A stretch of DNA of 64,000 bases from JAJFHI01 sp050633705 (GTDB lineage Bacteria; Pseudomonadota; Alphaproteobacteria; Rhizobiales; Hyphomicrobiaceae): the NCBI GenBank assembly GCA_050633705.1, contig JBOEGZ010000001.1, positions 62,001 to 126,000 of the forward strand. The letters run 5' to 3'. The notes beneath the pieces are model-generated. The model made no database searches. It was given only the letters and a program-made list of their open reading frames with translations, and was not told the DNA's origin. Below are positions 46,158 through 55,766 of this stretch, piece after piece; positions within the stretch are counted from its first letter, which is position 1, and each line of letters opens with the position of its first letter. The translations under genes were made by a program, and so were the position numbers.

Positions 46158-47291
46158 TTACGCAATACCAATGAGTGGTGGCAGTTTTTTACTGCGAACG
46201 GCACAGACTTTAAACCGCCCCCCCATGCCAATTGGGGCCATCAGCCGCGACACGCCCGTTTCCAGGCGCCCAGCCAACTCCGGATTTGCAGCCATCAGCC
46301 GAAACGCGCGTTCGTTGATGCCAAGCGCATTAAGGAATTCCGCCTGGGTGACAGGACCATCAACTTCTAGGGGACGAATGCCGTCCGCCTCTGCACCAAG
46401 ACAGTGTTGTCCAAACGCTTCGAAATCGACCTGAGCCGTCAGATCGCTTTCTCCAGGAGCATGGAAGGGGGATACGGGCTTGTGATCTTTGACAGCTTGG
46501 AGCGTTTCTCCAAAGCCGGACTTGATGTGACCGTAGTCAATGAAGAGGGCTGCTAAGGGAGCGGCAACAGCGCGTGGGGCGAGTGTTTCGCTGGCAAAAG
46601 TTGCTATTCCAGGAGAAATTTCAAAGACGTCATTGTCGTGTTGTTGTCCGGCGAGGGCCGCTGGCAATTTAAGTGATGCCGCTTTCGTGGACGGTTGAAA
46701 TGAAAGCGCGGTGTCTTCAAGTGCGACGAAGCGGGTCCACCATTTGCTGTCTTGATAGACATATTGTTCAACTGGAAATGTATCAAGAAACTCGTTGGCG
46801 ATAAGGATCGTGGCACCAGCCGGGATTGCACCACCCGGTCCCAAAGCCGTTTTTAAATCGCGGTGCCATGTCAAGGGGACGGTTTCATCGTCTAGGGTCT
46901 GTGCTTGCAGGTCGCACAAAATTGGGTTGGCTTCGATCAAGTGGACCTGGACGGATGAGCGAAACGCTGGCACCACTTTGAGTGCGCGTAAGGCATCCTT
47001 CATCATTGTGCCGCGACCTGGGCCGATTTCAACAAGGTTGACCGTATCCGGCGACCCCATTGCCTTCCAAGTAATCGCGGCCCACAGACCGATCAATTCG
47101 CCAAAGACTTGGCTGATTTCCGGTGCAGTAATGAAATCGGCCTTCGCACCGATCGCGGTTTGATTGCGGTAGTAGCCGTGTTCGGGATGATGCAAACACG
47201 CATCAATAAAGGCTGCTACAGAAATTGGCTCTTGTGCCAGTTGTTTCTTCAGCAGTGACGCAAGTGCTGTTTCAATTGGAGTTTCACTCAT
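46158..47291 (-). CDS. SAM-dependent methyltransferase, MidA/NDUFAF7 family
   Basis: 377 residues from the ATG at 47291, which gives the usual MSETPIETALASLL opening and overlaps lgt by 8 bases. Motifs: YYRNQTAIGAKADFITAPEISQ-type region, SAM-binding LVEIGPGRGTMM, and TILIANEFLDTFPVEQ. Mitochondrial NDUFAF7 methylates an arginine of complex I; the bacterial substrate is not proven, but a role in complex I assembly is the usual inference. Translationally coupled to lgt. Confidence 0.92.
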   Translation of the reverse strand: MSETPIETALASLLKKQLAQEPISVAAFIDACLHHPEHGYYRNQTAIGAKADFITAPEISQVFGELIGLWAAITWKAMGSPDTVNLVEIGPGRGTMMKDALRALKVVPAFRSSVQVHLIEANPILCDLQAQTLDDETVPLTWHRDLKTALGPGGAIPAGATILIANEFLDTFPVEQYVYQDSKWWTRFVALEDTALSFQPSTKAASLKLPAALAGQQHDNDVFEISPGIATFASETLAPRAVAAPLAALFIDYGHIKSGFGETLQAVKDHKPVSPFHAPGESDLTAQVDFEAFGQHCLGAEADGIRPLEVDGPVTQAEFLNALGINERAFRLMAANPELAGRLETGVSRLMAPIGMGGRFKVCAVRSKKLPPLIGIA

Positions 47292-48153
47292 GTGCGTTAA
47301 CGCCACCGGAGTTCGATTTGGCTTTGACGACAAACCAGACACCAAGAAGCAGCATTGGAATTGAATAAACAATGCCGGGCGTCACGCCGTATGTCGACAA
47401 CGCATGTTGCACGTCATATTGGCGAAACAGTTCGCAAAACGATCGCGCCAGTGCATAGCCGATCAAAAAACTTCCGATGACAACGCCGGGACGTTTGAGA
47501 GAGAGGCGTTGATGGGTCAGAACGCGCAGAACGATGAACAGCAAAAGCCCCTCAAGCGCTGCTTCATAGAGCTGGCTTGGGTGGCGCGGCGTGGGTTCTA
47601 TTTGCGGATATTGAAAACGGGCGCTGGGGAAAACCATGCCCCAAGACACGCCTGTTGGACGGCCAAAAAGCTCTCCGTTGATGAAGTTGGCAACGCGGCC
47701 AAAAATAAGTCCGATGGGAACTGCCGCTGCAGCCAGGTCCATGACGCTCAAAGGGTTTAGGGCATTGCGTTTGGCAAACAGCCAGATCGCTAAGCCAGAC
47801 CCAACAAGCGCCCCATGAAACGCCATACCTCCCTTCCAGATATGAAAAATTTCAATTGGGTTTTGCAGGTAGGTTGCTGGTTTATAGAACAAGACATAGC
47901 CAAGCCGCCCTCCAAGAATAACGCCAATCGCGACGAAGATCAGGAGGTCATCGACCTTTGCCACGCTAAACGGAGCTTTGTTATTTGGCCAAAGTGCGCC
48001 GTTGGACAAAAGTTGGCGGACATAATACCAGCCGATCAATAGGCCAGCCATGTAGGCGAGGCCATACCAACGAATTTTGATCGGCCCGAGCGATAGAGCG
48101 ATGGGGTCAATATCGGGAAACGGAATGGCCAGAAAGCCAGTCATGAGGTCCAT
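47284..48153 (-). CDS. lgt: Prolipoprotein diacylglyceryl transferase
   Basis: 289 residues, multi-pass inner membrane protein. The family signature GRVANFINGELFGRPT is intact, with the essential Arg/Asn/Glu residues, plus the HGALVGSG and YGLAYMAG regions. It attaches diacylglycerol from phosphatidylglycerol to the lipobox cysteine of preprolipoproteins, such as the lipoprotein encoded at 44083. The start may be M1 or M4. First gene of the lgt-methyltransferase-pgeF series. Confidence 0.97.
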   Translation of the reverse strand: MDLMTGFLAIPFPDIDPIALSLGPIKIRWYGLAYMAGLLIGWYYVRQLLSNGALWPNNKAPFSVAKVDDLLIFVAIGVILGGRLGYVLFYKPATYLQNPIEIFHIWKGGMAFHGALVGSGLAIWLFAKRNALNPLSVMDLAAAAVPIGLIFGRVANFINGELFGRPTGVSWGMVFPSARFQYPQIEPTPRHPSQLYEAALEGLLLFIVLRVLTHQRLSLKRPGVVIGSFLIGYALARSFCELFRQYDVQHALSTYGVTPGIVYSIPMLLLGVWFVVKAKSNSGGVNAHE

Positions 48154-48492
48154 ATTGCCTGTCGCCTTCTCAAAAATGTTTGTGTGGCATAGATCGCCAT
48201 TTGGTCTAAGTCTTTACGCTATGGCCAAACGGTGTCCGAACTGTCGGCACACGTTTTCGGCAATGGACGATGAGAGTCAAGTTTTCTCGCCAAGCGTTGC
48301 TTCAATTGCAGACGCGGCGTTGTTTCAATGCGCATCCAAGCGACGTCGGCCAGCCTGCGGCAACGAGTGGCGCGACAATCCTGTCTGCAATTGCACGTGT
48401 CGGGGCTATAGGTCGATGAAAGGCGGTCTGATATAGTTGCCACAAAAGATATGACGACCTGACCTGAAAGGTCGCAGCCACGGAGAAGATGA
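48154..48492. other. Intergenic region between lgt and ubiK
   Basis: About 340 bases between divergent genes, expected to hold both promoters. Overlapping short frames on both strands show no family resemblance. Confidence 0.4.
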
Positions 48493-48738
48493 ATGACCCA
48501 GACCAACAACCCGTTTGCAGATCAGTTTGCAAAGATGATGACCGATGCCGCAGGTGTTGCTGATGGCGCGCGAAAAGAGGCTGAAAATTTTATGCGTGCG
48601 CAATGTGAGCGGATGCTTCAAGGCATGGACATTGTCAGCCGCGAAGAATTTGAAGCGGTCAAGGCCATGGCGGAGAAAGCGCGCGTCGAAAACGAAGCTC
48701 TGGCAGCACGCATCAGTGAACTTGAGGCGAAGCAGTAA
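48493..48738 (+). CDS. ubiK: UbiK-family accessory factor (BMFP/YqiC)
   Basis: 81 residues. N-terminal amphipathic part (NPFADQFAKMMTDAAGVADG) and a C-terminal coiled coil (EFEAVKAMAEKARVENEALA) are the hallmarks of the BMFP family. In E. coli UbiK supports aerobic ubiquinone synthesis with UbiJ. GGAGAAG precedes the ATG. Divergent from lgt. Confidence 0.88.
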   Translation: MTQTNNPFADQFAKMMTDAAGVADGARKEAENFMRAQCERMLQGMDIVSREEFEAVKAMAEKARVENEALAARISELEAKQ

Positions 48739-49223
48739 GAATTTAGCGTCTTAAGCGCTTAATCTTTGTGCGCGCTTGGCTGTGCGCGTTGGCATTGTCA
48801 CAAGCTGTTGGCCGGTGGTGATCGAATTCAAAGGGCGTGTAAATTCTAGCGGCGTCTGAGGCGTTGTTGGTCAGTTGTACAAACCCTCCAACAAGATGTG
48901 CCTCTACAACGGAATCACTTCGACAACATCTGGCGATTTGTCTGGTGCCGAACGGCCCATTCCACAGCTTTGTCCCAAGTTATCGACAGAGTTCTCCCCA
49001 AGATGTTCATTTTGGGGGCGATTGTCGACGCCTCGCCACTTTGCTGGTGGACAAGGGGAAGAGGCGGTTGCGACTCGACCAATCTCAATGGTTTTGTCTG
49101 CGCGTCGCCACGTTGTGCGAATTGCTTTTCGCGCAGCTTGACGACGATTGGTTCTAGACCAATTCGAACGCAACCAACTCGAATTCAATGACACGCAAGA
49201 TGTGTCGATCCAAGGACGCGAAA
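48739..49223. other. Intergenic region before the YbjN gene
   Basis: About 485 bases. Overlapping frames of ~90 codons on both strands lack ribosome binding sites and family resemblance, so no gene is called. Confidence 0.4.
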
Positions 49224-49721
49224 ATGGCTGTAGCCCAACTTAGGCATCAACGTATGACCAACCCGATTGATCTGATCGAAGAGATGGCAGGCAAGAACGA
49301 TTGGTCTTGTGATCGCACGAGTGACGATGAATTGACTTTGGTTGTGGCTGGCAGTTGGGCGGATTACCAAATTTCACTGAATTGGCGTGATGACTTGGAA
49401 GTCTTGCACATCGCATGCGCATTTGACTTTAAAGTTCCCGACAATCGCTTGTCTGAGATGTACCGTCTTATTGCCCAGATCAACGAACAGCTGTGGCTTG
49501 GCCATTTTGACCTTTGGACCGAAGATGGTCTCGTAATGTATCGTCATGCCCTGCTCTTGAATGACGCCGTCGCCACTACAGGCCAGTGTGATGCCATGAT
49601 GCGTGCCGCTCTGGATGCTTGCGAGCGCTATTATCAAGCGTTCCAGTTTGTGGTCTGGGCTGGCAAGCCGAGCCGTGAGGCTCTGGTGTCGAGCATGTTC
49701 CAGACGGATGGTCACGCCTAA
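49224..49721 (+). CDS. YbjN-domain protein
   Basis: 165 residues from the ATG at 49224 (AAGGA eight bases upstream; the start could also be 49254). The YbjN fold is recognisable in the acidic first part, the LHIACAFDFKVPDNRLSEMYRL strand-helix unit and the WLGHFDLWTEDGLVMYRHAL strands. The family resembles type III secretion chaperones and is used as an uncharacterised sensory or chaperone-like module. No membrane segment. Confidence 0.85.
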   Translation: MAVAQLRHQRMTNPIDLIEEMAGKNDWSCDRTSDDELTLVVAGSWADYQISLNWRDDLEVLHIACAFDFKVPDNRLSEMYRLIAQINEQLWLGHFDLWTEDGLVMYRHALLLNDAVATTGQCDAMMRAALDACERYYQAFQFVVWAGKPSREALVSSMFQTDGHA

Positions 49722-49880
49722 GATACACCCAATCAAGCTCGAAATTGCCCCGTAGACGGCCTTTTAACCATGGCTGGAAAGCGTGCAAGAACGATCTTGG
49801 TATGTGCTATTTGCGCCAAAGCCCGTGCCTTGCTATCAGACCCGGCGATTTGAAATCTCCTTAAGCAGGGTAAGTCTGTC

Positions 49881-51413
49881 ATGAAATCCGTTATTGAAGA
49901 ACTCGAAAAACGTCGTGCAGAAGCCCGTTTGGGTGGGGGGCTGAAGCGGATTGAGTCTCAACACAAGCGCGGCAAGCTAACCGCACGCGAACGCATTGAC
50001 TTGTTGATGGATGATGCTTCGTTCGAAGAGTACGACATGTTCGTTGAGCACCGTTGCTCCGAATTTGGCATGCAAGACCAGAAAGTGCCTGGCGACGGTG
50101 TTGTGACGGGATGGGGCACGATCAATGGCCGCGTCGTTTATGTCTTTGCCAAAGATTTCACGGTGTTTGGTGGATCGCTTTCAGAAACGCATGCCCGCAA
50201 GATTACAAAGATACAGGATATGGCGCTGAAAAACCGCGCGCCAATTATTGGTTTGTTTGATGCTGGCGGCGCGCGCATTCAAGAAGGTGTCGATGCGCTG
50301 GGCGGCTATGGTGAGGTGTTTCAACGCAACGTATTGGCGTCGGGTGTGATTCCTCAGATCTCATTGATCATGGGACCGTGTGCCGGTGGGGATGTTTATT
50401 CTCCCGCCATGACCGACTATATTTTCATGGTCAAAGACACCAGCTACATGTTTGTAACCGGTCCAGATGTTGTGAAGACTGTGACGAATGAAACGGTCAC
50501 TGCTGAAGAGTTGGGTGGTGCAAAAGTTCACACATCAAAATCGTCGATTGCTGACCGTGCTTATGAAAATGACGTGGAAGCATTGTTGCAAATGCGTCGT
50601 TTGATGGATTTTCTGCCGTCAAACAACATTGACGGTGTTCCAGAGCTTCCGACAAAGGATGCTGCAAGTCGTGTTGAGAATTCTCTCGACACCCTCATTC
50701 CCGACAATCCAAACCAACCTTACGACATGAAGGAACTCATCACCAAATTGGTTGATGAAGGTGACTTTTTCGAAATTCAAGAAGCATTTGCTGGAAATAT
50801 CGTAACGGGGTTTGCCCGTATGGAAGGGCGCACTGTTGGGATTGTCGCCAACCAGCCTTTGGTGTTGGCTGGCGTGTTGGACAGCGATGCCTCACGCAAA
50901 GGCGCCCGCTTCGTGCGTTTTTGTGATTGTTTTGAAATTCCAATCGTGACGTTGGTCGATGTTCCAGGATTTTTGCCAGGCACATCGCAAGAATATGGCG
51001 GTTTGATCAAGCATGGCGCGAAGCTCCTGTTTGCCTACGCTGAAGCAACTGTACCGAAAGTAACCGTGATCACGCGTAAGGCCTATGGTGGTGCCTATGA
51101 CGTGATGAGCTCAAAGCATATTCGTGGCGATGTAAACTATGCATGGCCCACGGCTGAGATCGCGGTGATGGGAGCAAAGGGCGCTGTCGAAATTCTGTAC
51201 CGATCTGAATTGGGCGAACCTGAAAAGATCGAAGCACGCATCGAAGAATATAAGAAGCGCTTTGCCAATCCGTTTGTTGCCGCCGAGCGTGGCTACATCG
51301 ACGAAGTTATTTTGCCTCGCAATACGCGTCTTCGCATCGCCCGCGCGCTCAATATGTTGCGCAATAAAACACTCGAAAATCCGTGGAAGAAGCACGACAA
51401 TATTCCACTTTAA
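49881..51413 (+). CDS. pccB: Propionyl-CoA carboxylase beta subunit
   Basis: 510 residues of the acyl-CoA carboxyltransferase family with both crotonase-like halves. Motifs include RIDLLMDDASFEEYD, the oxyanion-forming GGARIQEGVDALGGYG and MGPCAGGDVYSPA, and the second-half GTSQEYGGLIKHGAKLL and TRKAYGGAYDVMSSK. It moves carboxyl from biotin on PccA to propionyl-CoA, giving methylmalonyl-CoA. Its partner gene is 4.7 kb away at 56093 rather than adjacent. Acetyl-CoA or other acyl-CoA cannot be excluded as substrate, but length and pccA pairing favour propionyl-CoA. Confidence 0.93.
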   Translation: MKSVIEELEKRRAEARLGGGLKRIESQHKRGKLTARERIDLLMDDASFEEYDMFVEHRCSEFGMQDQKVPGDGVVTGWGTINGRVVYVFAKDFTVFGGSLSETHARKITKIQDMALKNRAPIIGLFDAGGARIQEGVDALGGYGEVFQRNVLASGVIPQISLIMGPCAGGDVYSPAMTDYIFMVKDTSYMFVTGPDVVKTVTNETVTAEELGGAKVHTSKSSIADRAYENDVEALLQMRRLMDFLPSNNIDGVPELPTKDAASRVENSLDTLIPDNPNQPYDMKELITKLVDEGDFFEIQEAFAGNIVTGFARMEGRTVGIVANQPLVLAGVLDSDASRKGARFVRFCDCFEIPIVTLVDVPGFLPGTSQEYGGLIKHGAKLLFAYAEATVPKVTVITRKAYGGAYDVMSSKHIRGDVNYAWPTAEIAVMGAKGAVEILYRSELGEPEKIEARIEEYKKRFANPFVAAERGYIDEVILPRNTRLRIARALNMLRNKTLENPWKKHDNIPL

Positions 51414-51465
51414 GGGCCAAAGACGCCGACATTTTAACTCGGCCAAGTCGTTCATTTTCATTTCA

Positions 51466-51497
51466 AAGCGCGCCTCAAGAATGCGTGTGGCGCGCTT
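51466..51497 (+). terminator. Putative terminator hairpin after pccB
   Basis: AAGCGCGCC (51466-51474) pairs perfectly with GGCGCGCTT (51489-51497) with a 14-base loop. No strong T-run follows, so its activity is uncertain. Confidence 0.45.
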
Positions 51498-51638
51498 AAC
51501 CTATTGAAAAATAAGTAAAAACAAGATGAATGCGCGATGAAGGGCGTGTTCAGAACGGGTTCAAAGCCGATCCCCCATATTCGTTTCATCAACAACGGCC
51601 GGAACAACCGGCATTATACAACGGATGAGGATCGGATT

Positions 51639-52082
51639 ATGGACATCAAAGCTCTCCTGACAGCAGGTACAGTTCTCGCAACAACAGCGATGATTGCAGC
51701 GGCTCCGGCTGCAGCCGGCCCATTTGGTGGTGGCTACAGCAAGTTTATGGACAGAGTAGACCGCCAGGCATCGCGGATTGAACAAGGCGTTCGCTCTGGT
51801 GAATTAACACGCTTTGAGTTCCGCAAGCTCAAGCGTCAGAACAATCGCATTCGCCGGATGGTCCGTTCGGCCAAACATGACGATGGCCGGATCGACCGAT
51901 TTGAGCGCTCTAGGATTAAGTCAGCTCTTGGCAATGCCAGCGAACGTATCTATCGCAAGAAGCATAACCACAAGACGCAGTACCTTGGTAAAGGTCGTCG
52001 TGGTGGATACAAATCAGTCGGTCACGGTGTTCGCAAAGACCGCAGTGGTGGAATTTGGATCAAGATTGGCAAGTGGTTCTAG
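51639..52082 (+). CDS. Secreted basic helical protein with EF-hand-like segment
   Basis: 147 residues from the ATG at 51639 (GAGGA upstream). Signal peptide ends APAAAG. The mature part is a long Arg/Lys-rich helix pair: RQASRIEQGVRSGELTRFEF, then KHDDGRIDRFERSRIK, which resembles a degenerate calcium loop, and ASERIYRKKHNHK. This helical repeat module recurs in many rhizobial and myxobacterial secreted proteins of unknown role. It ends IWIKIGKWF. No cysteines. It sits between pccB and pccA. Confidence 0.8.
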   Translation: MDIKALLTAGTVLATTAMIAAAPAAAGPFGGGYSKFMDRVDRQASRIEQGVRSGELTRFEFRKLKRQNNRIRRMVRSAKHDDGRIDRFERSRIKSALGNASERIYRKKHNHKTQYLGKGRRGGYKSVGHGVRKDRSGGIWIKIGKWF

Positions 52083-52303
52083 GCTCTAAGTGGGTCTGTG
52101 TTTCCTAGTTACTCTCTGAGTTGATGATCTGCGGGGGCGACGATCTGATCGCCCCCCAGATCACCTCAAAGGACGAAGAGCAAGCCAACCCAAGATTCCA
52201 ACCCCCAAGTTTCCAACCTAAGACTCCAACTCAATATTTACTCAGTTCAGTTGTGGCAAACACATCCCATCATGGCATGGCACGCTTTAGAGGAGTGAAG
52301 ATT

Positions 52304-52972
52304 ATGAAAATGACATCTTCCAAGCTTACCAAATCTCTGGCCCTTACACTTGGTATCTTTATGGCCGCAGCAAGCGTCGCCATTGCGCCAGTGGTTGCTG
52401 AAGCTCAGCAGGCAAAGAAGGGCAATAAAGGCAAGAAAGCTGGCAAGCGTGATGGTGGCAAGCTGACACCTGCCCAACGCGCAGCTCGTAAGGCCAAGAG
52501 GGCGGCTGCAAAAAAGGCCAACAAAACGAAGGCCAAAAAGAAAGTTGCAAAGAAACCTGGGAAAACAAAAACCAAAAAGGTTGCTAAGAAGCGCAAGGTC
52601 GCAAAGAAAAAGGTCGTCGTGACAAGGAAGGTCCTTCGCAACTATCCTGACACGTCCGTCTTCATGAAACGGTTGTACGGAAATTATGTCAGCGGTCCGA
52701 AATATTATGCCCGCCCGTCAACGTCGCAAAGAGTCATCGTGACAAAAGAGCGGATTATTCGGTCCAAGCCGTCTGTTACAAAGAAGATCAACAAAAAGAT
52801 TAAGAGCAAACGCAACGCGAAAATAAGACGTGGCAATGGACGTCTTAGATCTTTCGACGATATCCGAGGCAGTAAGAAATACCGCGGTGGCCGATATGGC
52901 GATGGCCGCAAGCGCAACTCTAAAGCGAAGTTGCAGCGTCAAATCTTGAAGGCCTTGGACCGCTGGTTCTAA
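52304..52972 (+). CDS. Secreted Lys/Ala-rich protein
   Basis: 222 residues from the ATG at 52304 (AGGAG nine bases upstream). Signal peptide to VVAEA. Residues ~36-108 are almost only Lys, Ala, Arg, Thr and Gly (KKVAKKPGKTKTKKVAKKRK), histone H1-tail-like. The second half is also basic but more complex (TSVFMKRLYGNYVSGPKYY) and ends KALDRWF, comparable to the C-terminal Trp-Phe of the preceding gene. Exported polycationic proteins could bind murein, LPS or extracellular DNA; that is inference. Function unknown. Confidence 0.8.
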   Translation: MKMTSSKLTKSLALTLGIFMAAASVAIAPVVAEAQQAKKGNKGKKAGKRDGGKLTPAQRAARKAKRAAAKKANKTKAKKKVAKKPGKTKTKKVAKKRKVAKKKVVVTRKVLRNYPDTSVFMKRLYGNYVSGPKYYARPSTSQRVIVTKERIIRSKPSVTKKINKKIKSKRNAKIRRGNGRLRSFDDIRGSKKYRGGRYGDGRKRNSKAKLQRQILKALDRWF

Positions 52973-53015
52973 TACGTCGAAAAACAACCCTCTCGTTGTT
53001 TACAAGAAACGAGAC

Positions 53016-53052
53016 TATGGCCGCTCTTTCCCCTGGAGCGGCCATATCTTTT
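53016..53052 (+). terminator. Intrinsic terminator of the 51639-52304 gene pair
   Basis: TATGGCCGCTC (53016-53026) pairs with GAGCGGCCATA (53036-53046) over a nine-base loop, then TCTTTT. Confidence 0.85.
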
Positions 53053-53265
53053 CGTTGGTGGTCAGGTCTGGCTCTAACAGGAGAAGAGGTCATGCAACTT
53101 TTGCCGAAGGGAACCGCTTGTGTGGCGTTTGAGCCGCAGGCCGCACGCCAGATGCACGCCCGCCCCAAGATCAGAGGCTGAACATAGGCCGCGTTAGGAG
53201 TTTCGTAAGGTTAAGTTTTTAGCGTCAAAGCTCCCAAAACGGCACAATTTTGCATGGAGCCTGGT

Positions 53266-54273
53266 ATGCGCGCGAACATTTCTTCATTGGTTGGTGAGGT
53301 GGTCCAACATGGCGTTGTAACAGCCGATGATGTGCAAAAGTTTCGAGCCGCGACATACGCAGACGGGATTGTCAGCGACGGTGAAGCTGAGCTGATTTTC
53401 AAAGCCAACAATTCCTGCAAACAGACCGATCCGGCATGGGCTGACTTTTTCGTCGAAGCCATGACCGATTATACGGTCAATCAGCAAGAGCCGGAAGGTT
53501 ACATTACGGCAGAATCTGCACAGTGGCTCATCCAGAAAATTTCCGCGGATGGCAAAGTCGACAGCCGGACAGAGTTGGAGTTGCTCGTCAATGTGCTCGA
53601 TCATGCTCGGTGGTCCCCCCAAAATCTCTCGGAATTTGCTCTAGAACAAGTCAAACATGCCGTCGTATTCGGCGATGGCCCATTACGTGGTGCAAACGCC
53701 TTGGAGCCGGGCACGATTACAACGGCTGAAGTTGAGCTGCTACGTCGCATTCTTTATGCCTTTGGTGGTGATGCAAATATTGCAATCACCCAGGCCGAAG
53801 CTGAAGTGCTTTTCGAGATCAATGATGCAACGGCTAGAGAAGTACCAAACCCTGCTTGGACGGAACTCTTCTGCAAAGCCATTCTCAATTCGCTCATGGC
53901 ACACTCAGGCTATGCGGTCCCATCACGTGAAGCGGCACTTCGTTCTGAAGCGTGGTTAGAATCGCGCGGTGAGTTGTCACTTGGCGGGATCATGAAGGCT
54001 GCCGTAACCAAAGGCCTGAATGGTGTAATGACCGCATATCGCGAGCAGTCGTCAGAAGAACGTGCGATGGCGCGATTGGAACGTCAACGTATTGAAATCA
54101 TCACGCACGAAGAAATTACCGAGACGGAAGCCGATTGGCTGATTAAGCGTCTCGATCGTGACGGCGTGTTGACAATCAATGAGGAAGCGTTGGTTGATTA
54201 TATTACGAATGAAAGCCACAAAGTGCATCCAAAGCTGGTTGATTTCGTCGCGAAGTTTCGCCGTGCGGCATAG
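53266..54273 (+). CDS. TerB-like repeat protein of unknown function
   Basis: 335 residues from the ATG at 53266 (GGAG at 53256-53259; a start at 53254 is also possible). All-helical, acidic. Two copies of a TerB-like unit are visible: IVSDGEAELIFKANNS followed by DPAWADFFVEAM, and ITQAEAEVLFEIND followed by NPAWTELFCKAI; a further partial copy lies near ITETEADWLIKRLDRDGVL. The D-x-D/N-G patterns recall EF-hand loops but lack full ligand sets. No signal peptide, so cytoplasmic. The partner is unknown. A strong terminator follows. Confidence 0.78.
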   Translation: MRANISSLVGEVVQHGVVTADDVQKFRAATYADGIVSDGEAELIFKANNSCKQTDPAWADFFVEAMTDYTVNQQEPEGYITAESAQWLIQKISADGKVDSRTELELLVNVLDHARWSPQNLSEFALEQVKHAVVFGDGPLRGANALEPGTITTAEVELLRRILYAFGGDANIAITQAEAEVLFEINDATAREVPNPAWTELFCKAILNSLMAHSGYAVPSREAALRSEAWLESRGELSLGGIMKAAVTKGLNGVMTAYREQSSEERAMARLERQRIEIITHEEITETEADWLIKRLDRDGVLTINEEALVDYITNESHKVHPKLVDFVAKFRRAA

Positions 54274-54326
54274 GCCTTCCCAGATCTGTTTGCCATAACA
54301 GAAATTCGCCACTAGCCTGGTTCTGA

Positions 54327-54353
54327 GGCACCACCCACGGGTGGTGCCTTTTT
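54327..54353 (+). terminator. Intrinsic terminator after the TerB-like gene
   Basis: GGCACCACCC (54327-54336) pairs with GGGTGGTGCC (54339-54348), followed by TTTTT. Tight loop of two bases if fully paired. Confidence 0.92.
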
Positions 54354-54428
54354 GTTGCAGATCAGTATCGCGGTCGCCGGTCGGCTTGTGTAAGATTGTC
54401 TTTTTCAACAATCATCCAGGAAGGTCGC

Positions 54429-55766
54429 ATGGCGAAGCAACGCAATACATATGAAACCGTGCAACTGCGTGAAATCGTATTGATTGCTGGTCCAGCCTTG
54501 TTGTTGACGCTGTTTGCTTTTTGGTTTGCGTTCCAATTTGTTGAGCCTGCTCCGCCCAAAACCATCACCATCTCAACTGGCAATAAAGAGGGCGCTTACT
54601 ACGCTTTTGGGAAAAAGTATGCCACGCGTCTTGCCGAGGCGGGGATTAAAGTTGAGGTGTTAGACTCCAGTGGTTCATTGCAAAACCTCGCGCGCTTAAA
54701 AGATCCCAAATCGCCTGTTGATGTTGCTCTATTGCAGGGCGGCATCGCCAGTAAGGACTCTGCTGAGGGTTTGGTTTCTTTGGGCCGTGTTTTCCCAGAG
54801 CCATTGTGGGTGTTTTACACCGGAGATGTTGCCATTGATCGATTGGCGGCATTGGACGCCAAGCGCATTGCAATCGGCGGTGAAGGCAGTGGCACAAGGC
54901 AACTCGCGCTTGCACTTTTGGCCCGAAACGCGATCACAGCACAAACAGCCACGTTACTGGACCTGGATGGTATGGCTGCAGCCGATGCCTTGTTGGCGGG
55001 CAAAGTCGATGCGATATTTCTAACAACATCACCTGAAGCGCCTTTGATCCAAATGTTGTTGTCTGACCCGCGAAGTAAATTGATGAATTTTTCGCAAGCG
55101 TTGGCCTACACCCGCTTGTTTCCATATTTGGTGCACGTCACGTTGCCAGCCGGAGTGATCGATCTTGTAAACAACGTACCAGCTCAAGATAAGACATTGG
55201 TGGCGCCCAAAGCCGCATTGATTTCACGCGAAGGCCTACATCCGGCCGTTGTGGATCTGCTTGTTGATGCTGCCAAAGACGTCCACAGCGAGGGCGGGAT
55301 GTTTCATGGCATCGGAGAGTTTCCCGAACCCATTGATCCGGAATTTGTCATGTCGCCTGATGCCACACGCTATTACGAACGTGGTGAATCTTGGTTGCAG
55401 AGATTTCTACCGTTCTGGTTAGCCATTTTCCTCGATCGCATGTTCATCATGATCGTGCCGATTGCTACGATCTTGATCCCTTTGATAAAGATCGTCCCGT
55501 TTGTTTACGAGTGGCGTTTGAAGAGCCGGATCATGTATTGGTATGCGCAACTCAAGGGTATTGAGAAACAGCTCCAGAGCGACATGACGAGAGAAAAGCT
55601 AACGGCCTTTCTCACCGATATCGACGAAATTGACGAGGCGGTTAGTGCGATTCCGATGCCGCTGCACTATTCCGACAGGTTTTATGAGCTTCGCGCTGCT
55701 GTCGACCTGGTGCGTCAGCGGATTAAATCGCGCCGCGACAATGGCGCGGGAAAATTAGAAAAATGA
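54429..55766 (+). CDS. TAXI-family solute-binding protein with membrane anchors
   Basis: 445 residues from the ATG at 54429 (AGGAAGG upstream). TM segment ~17-40, then a TAXI/NMT1-type periplasmic domain (TITISTGNKEGAYYAFGKKYA, then GEGSGTRQLALALL, AIFLTTSPEAPLIQ). A second hydrophobic segment at ~338-365 (PFWLAIFLDRMFIMIVPIAT) and a ~80-residue cytoplasmic coil close the protein. Such two-TM TAXI proteins are found without TRAP permeases and are thought to act as sensors or receptors. No TRAP permease gene is nearby. Confidence 0.88.
   Translation: MAKQRNTYETVQLREIVLIAGPALLLTLFAFWFAFQFVEPAPPKTITISTGNKEGAYYAFGKKYATRLAEAGIKVEVLDSSGSLQNLARLKDPKSPVDVALLQGGIASKDSAEGLVSLGRVFPEPLWVFYTGDVAIDRLAALDAKRIAIGGEGSGTRQLALALLARNAITAQTATLLDLDGMAAADALLAGKVDAIFLTTSPEAPLIQMLLSDPRSKLMNFSQALAYTRLFPYLVHVTLPAGVIDLVNNVPAQDKTLVAPKAALISREGLHPAVVDLLVDAAKDVHSEGGMFHGIGEFPEPIDPEFVMSPDATRYYERGESWLQRFLPFWLAIFLDRMFIMIVPIATILIPLIKIVPFVYEWRLKSRIMYWYAQLKGIEKQLQSDMTREKLTAFLTDIDEIDEAVSAIPMPLHYSDRFYELRAAVDLVRQRIKSRRDNGAGKLEK

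Noticed and set aside
48864..49194. Overlapping frames of ~90 codons on both strands before the YbjN gene
   Set aside because: No family resemblance; compositions look like non-coding shadows of each other.
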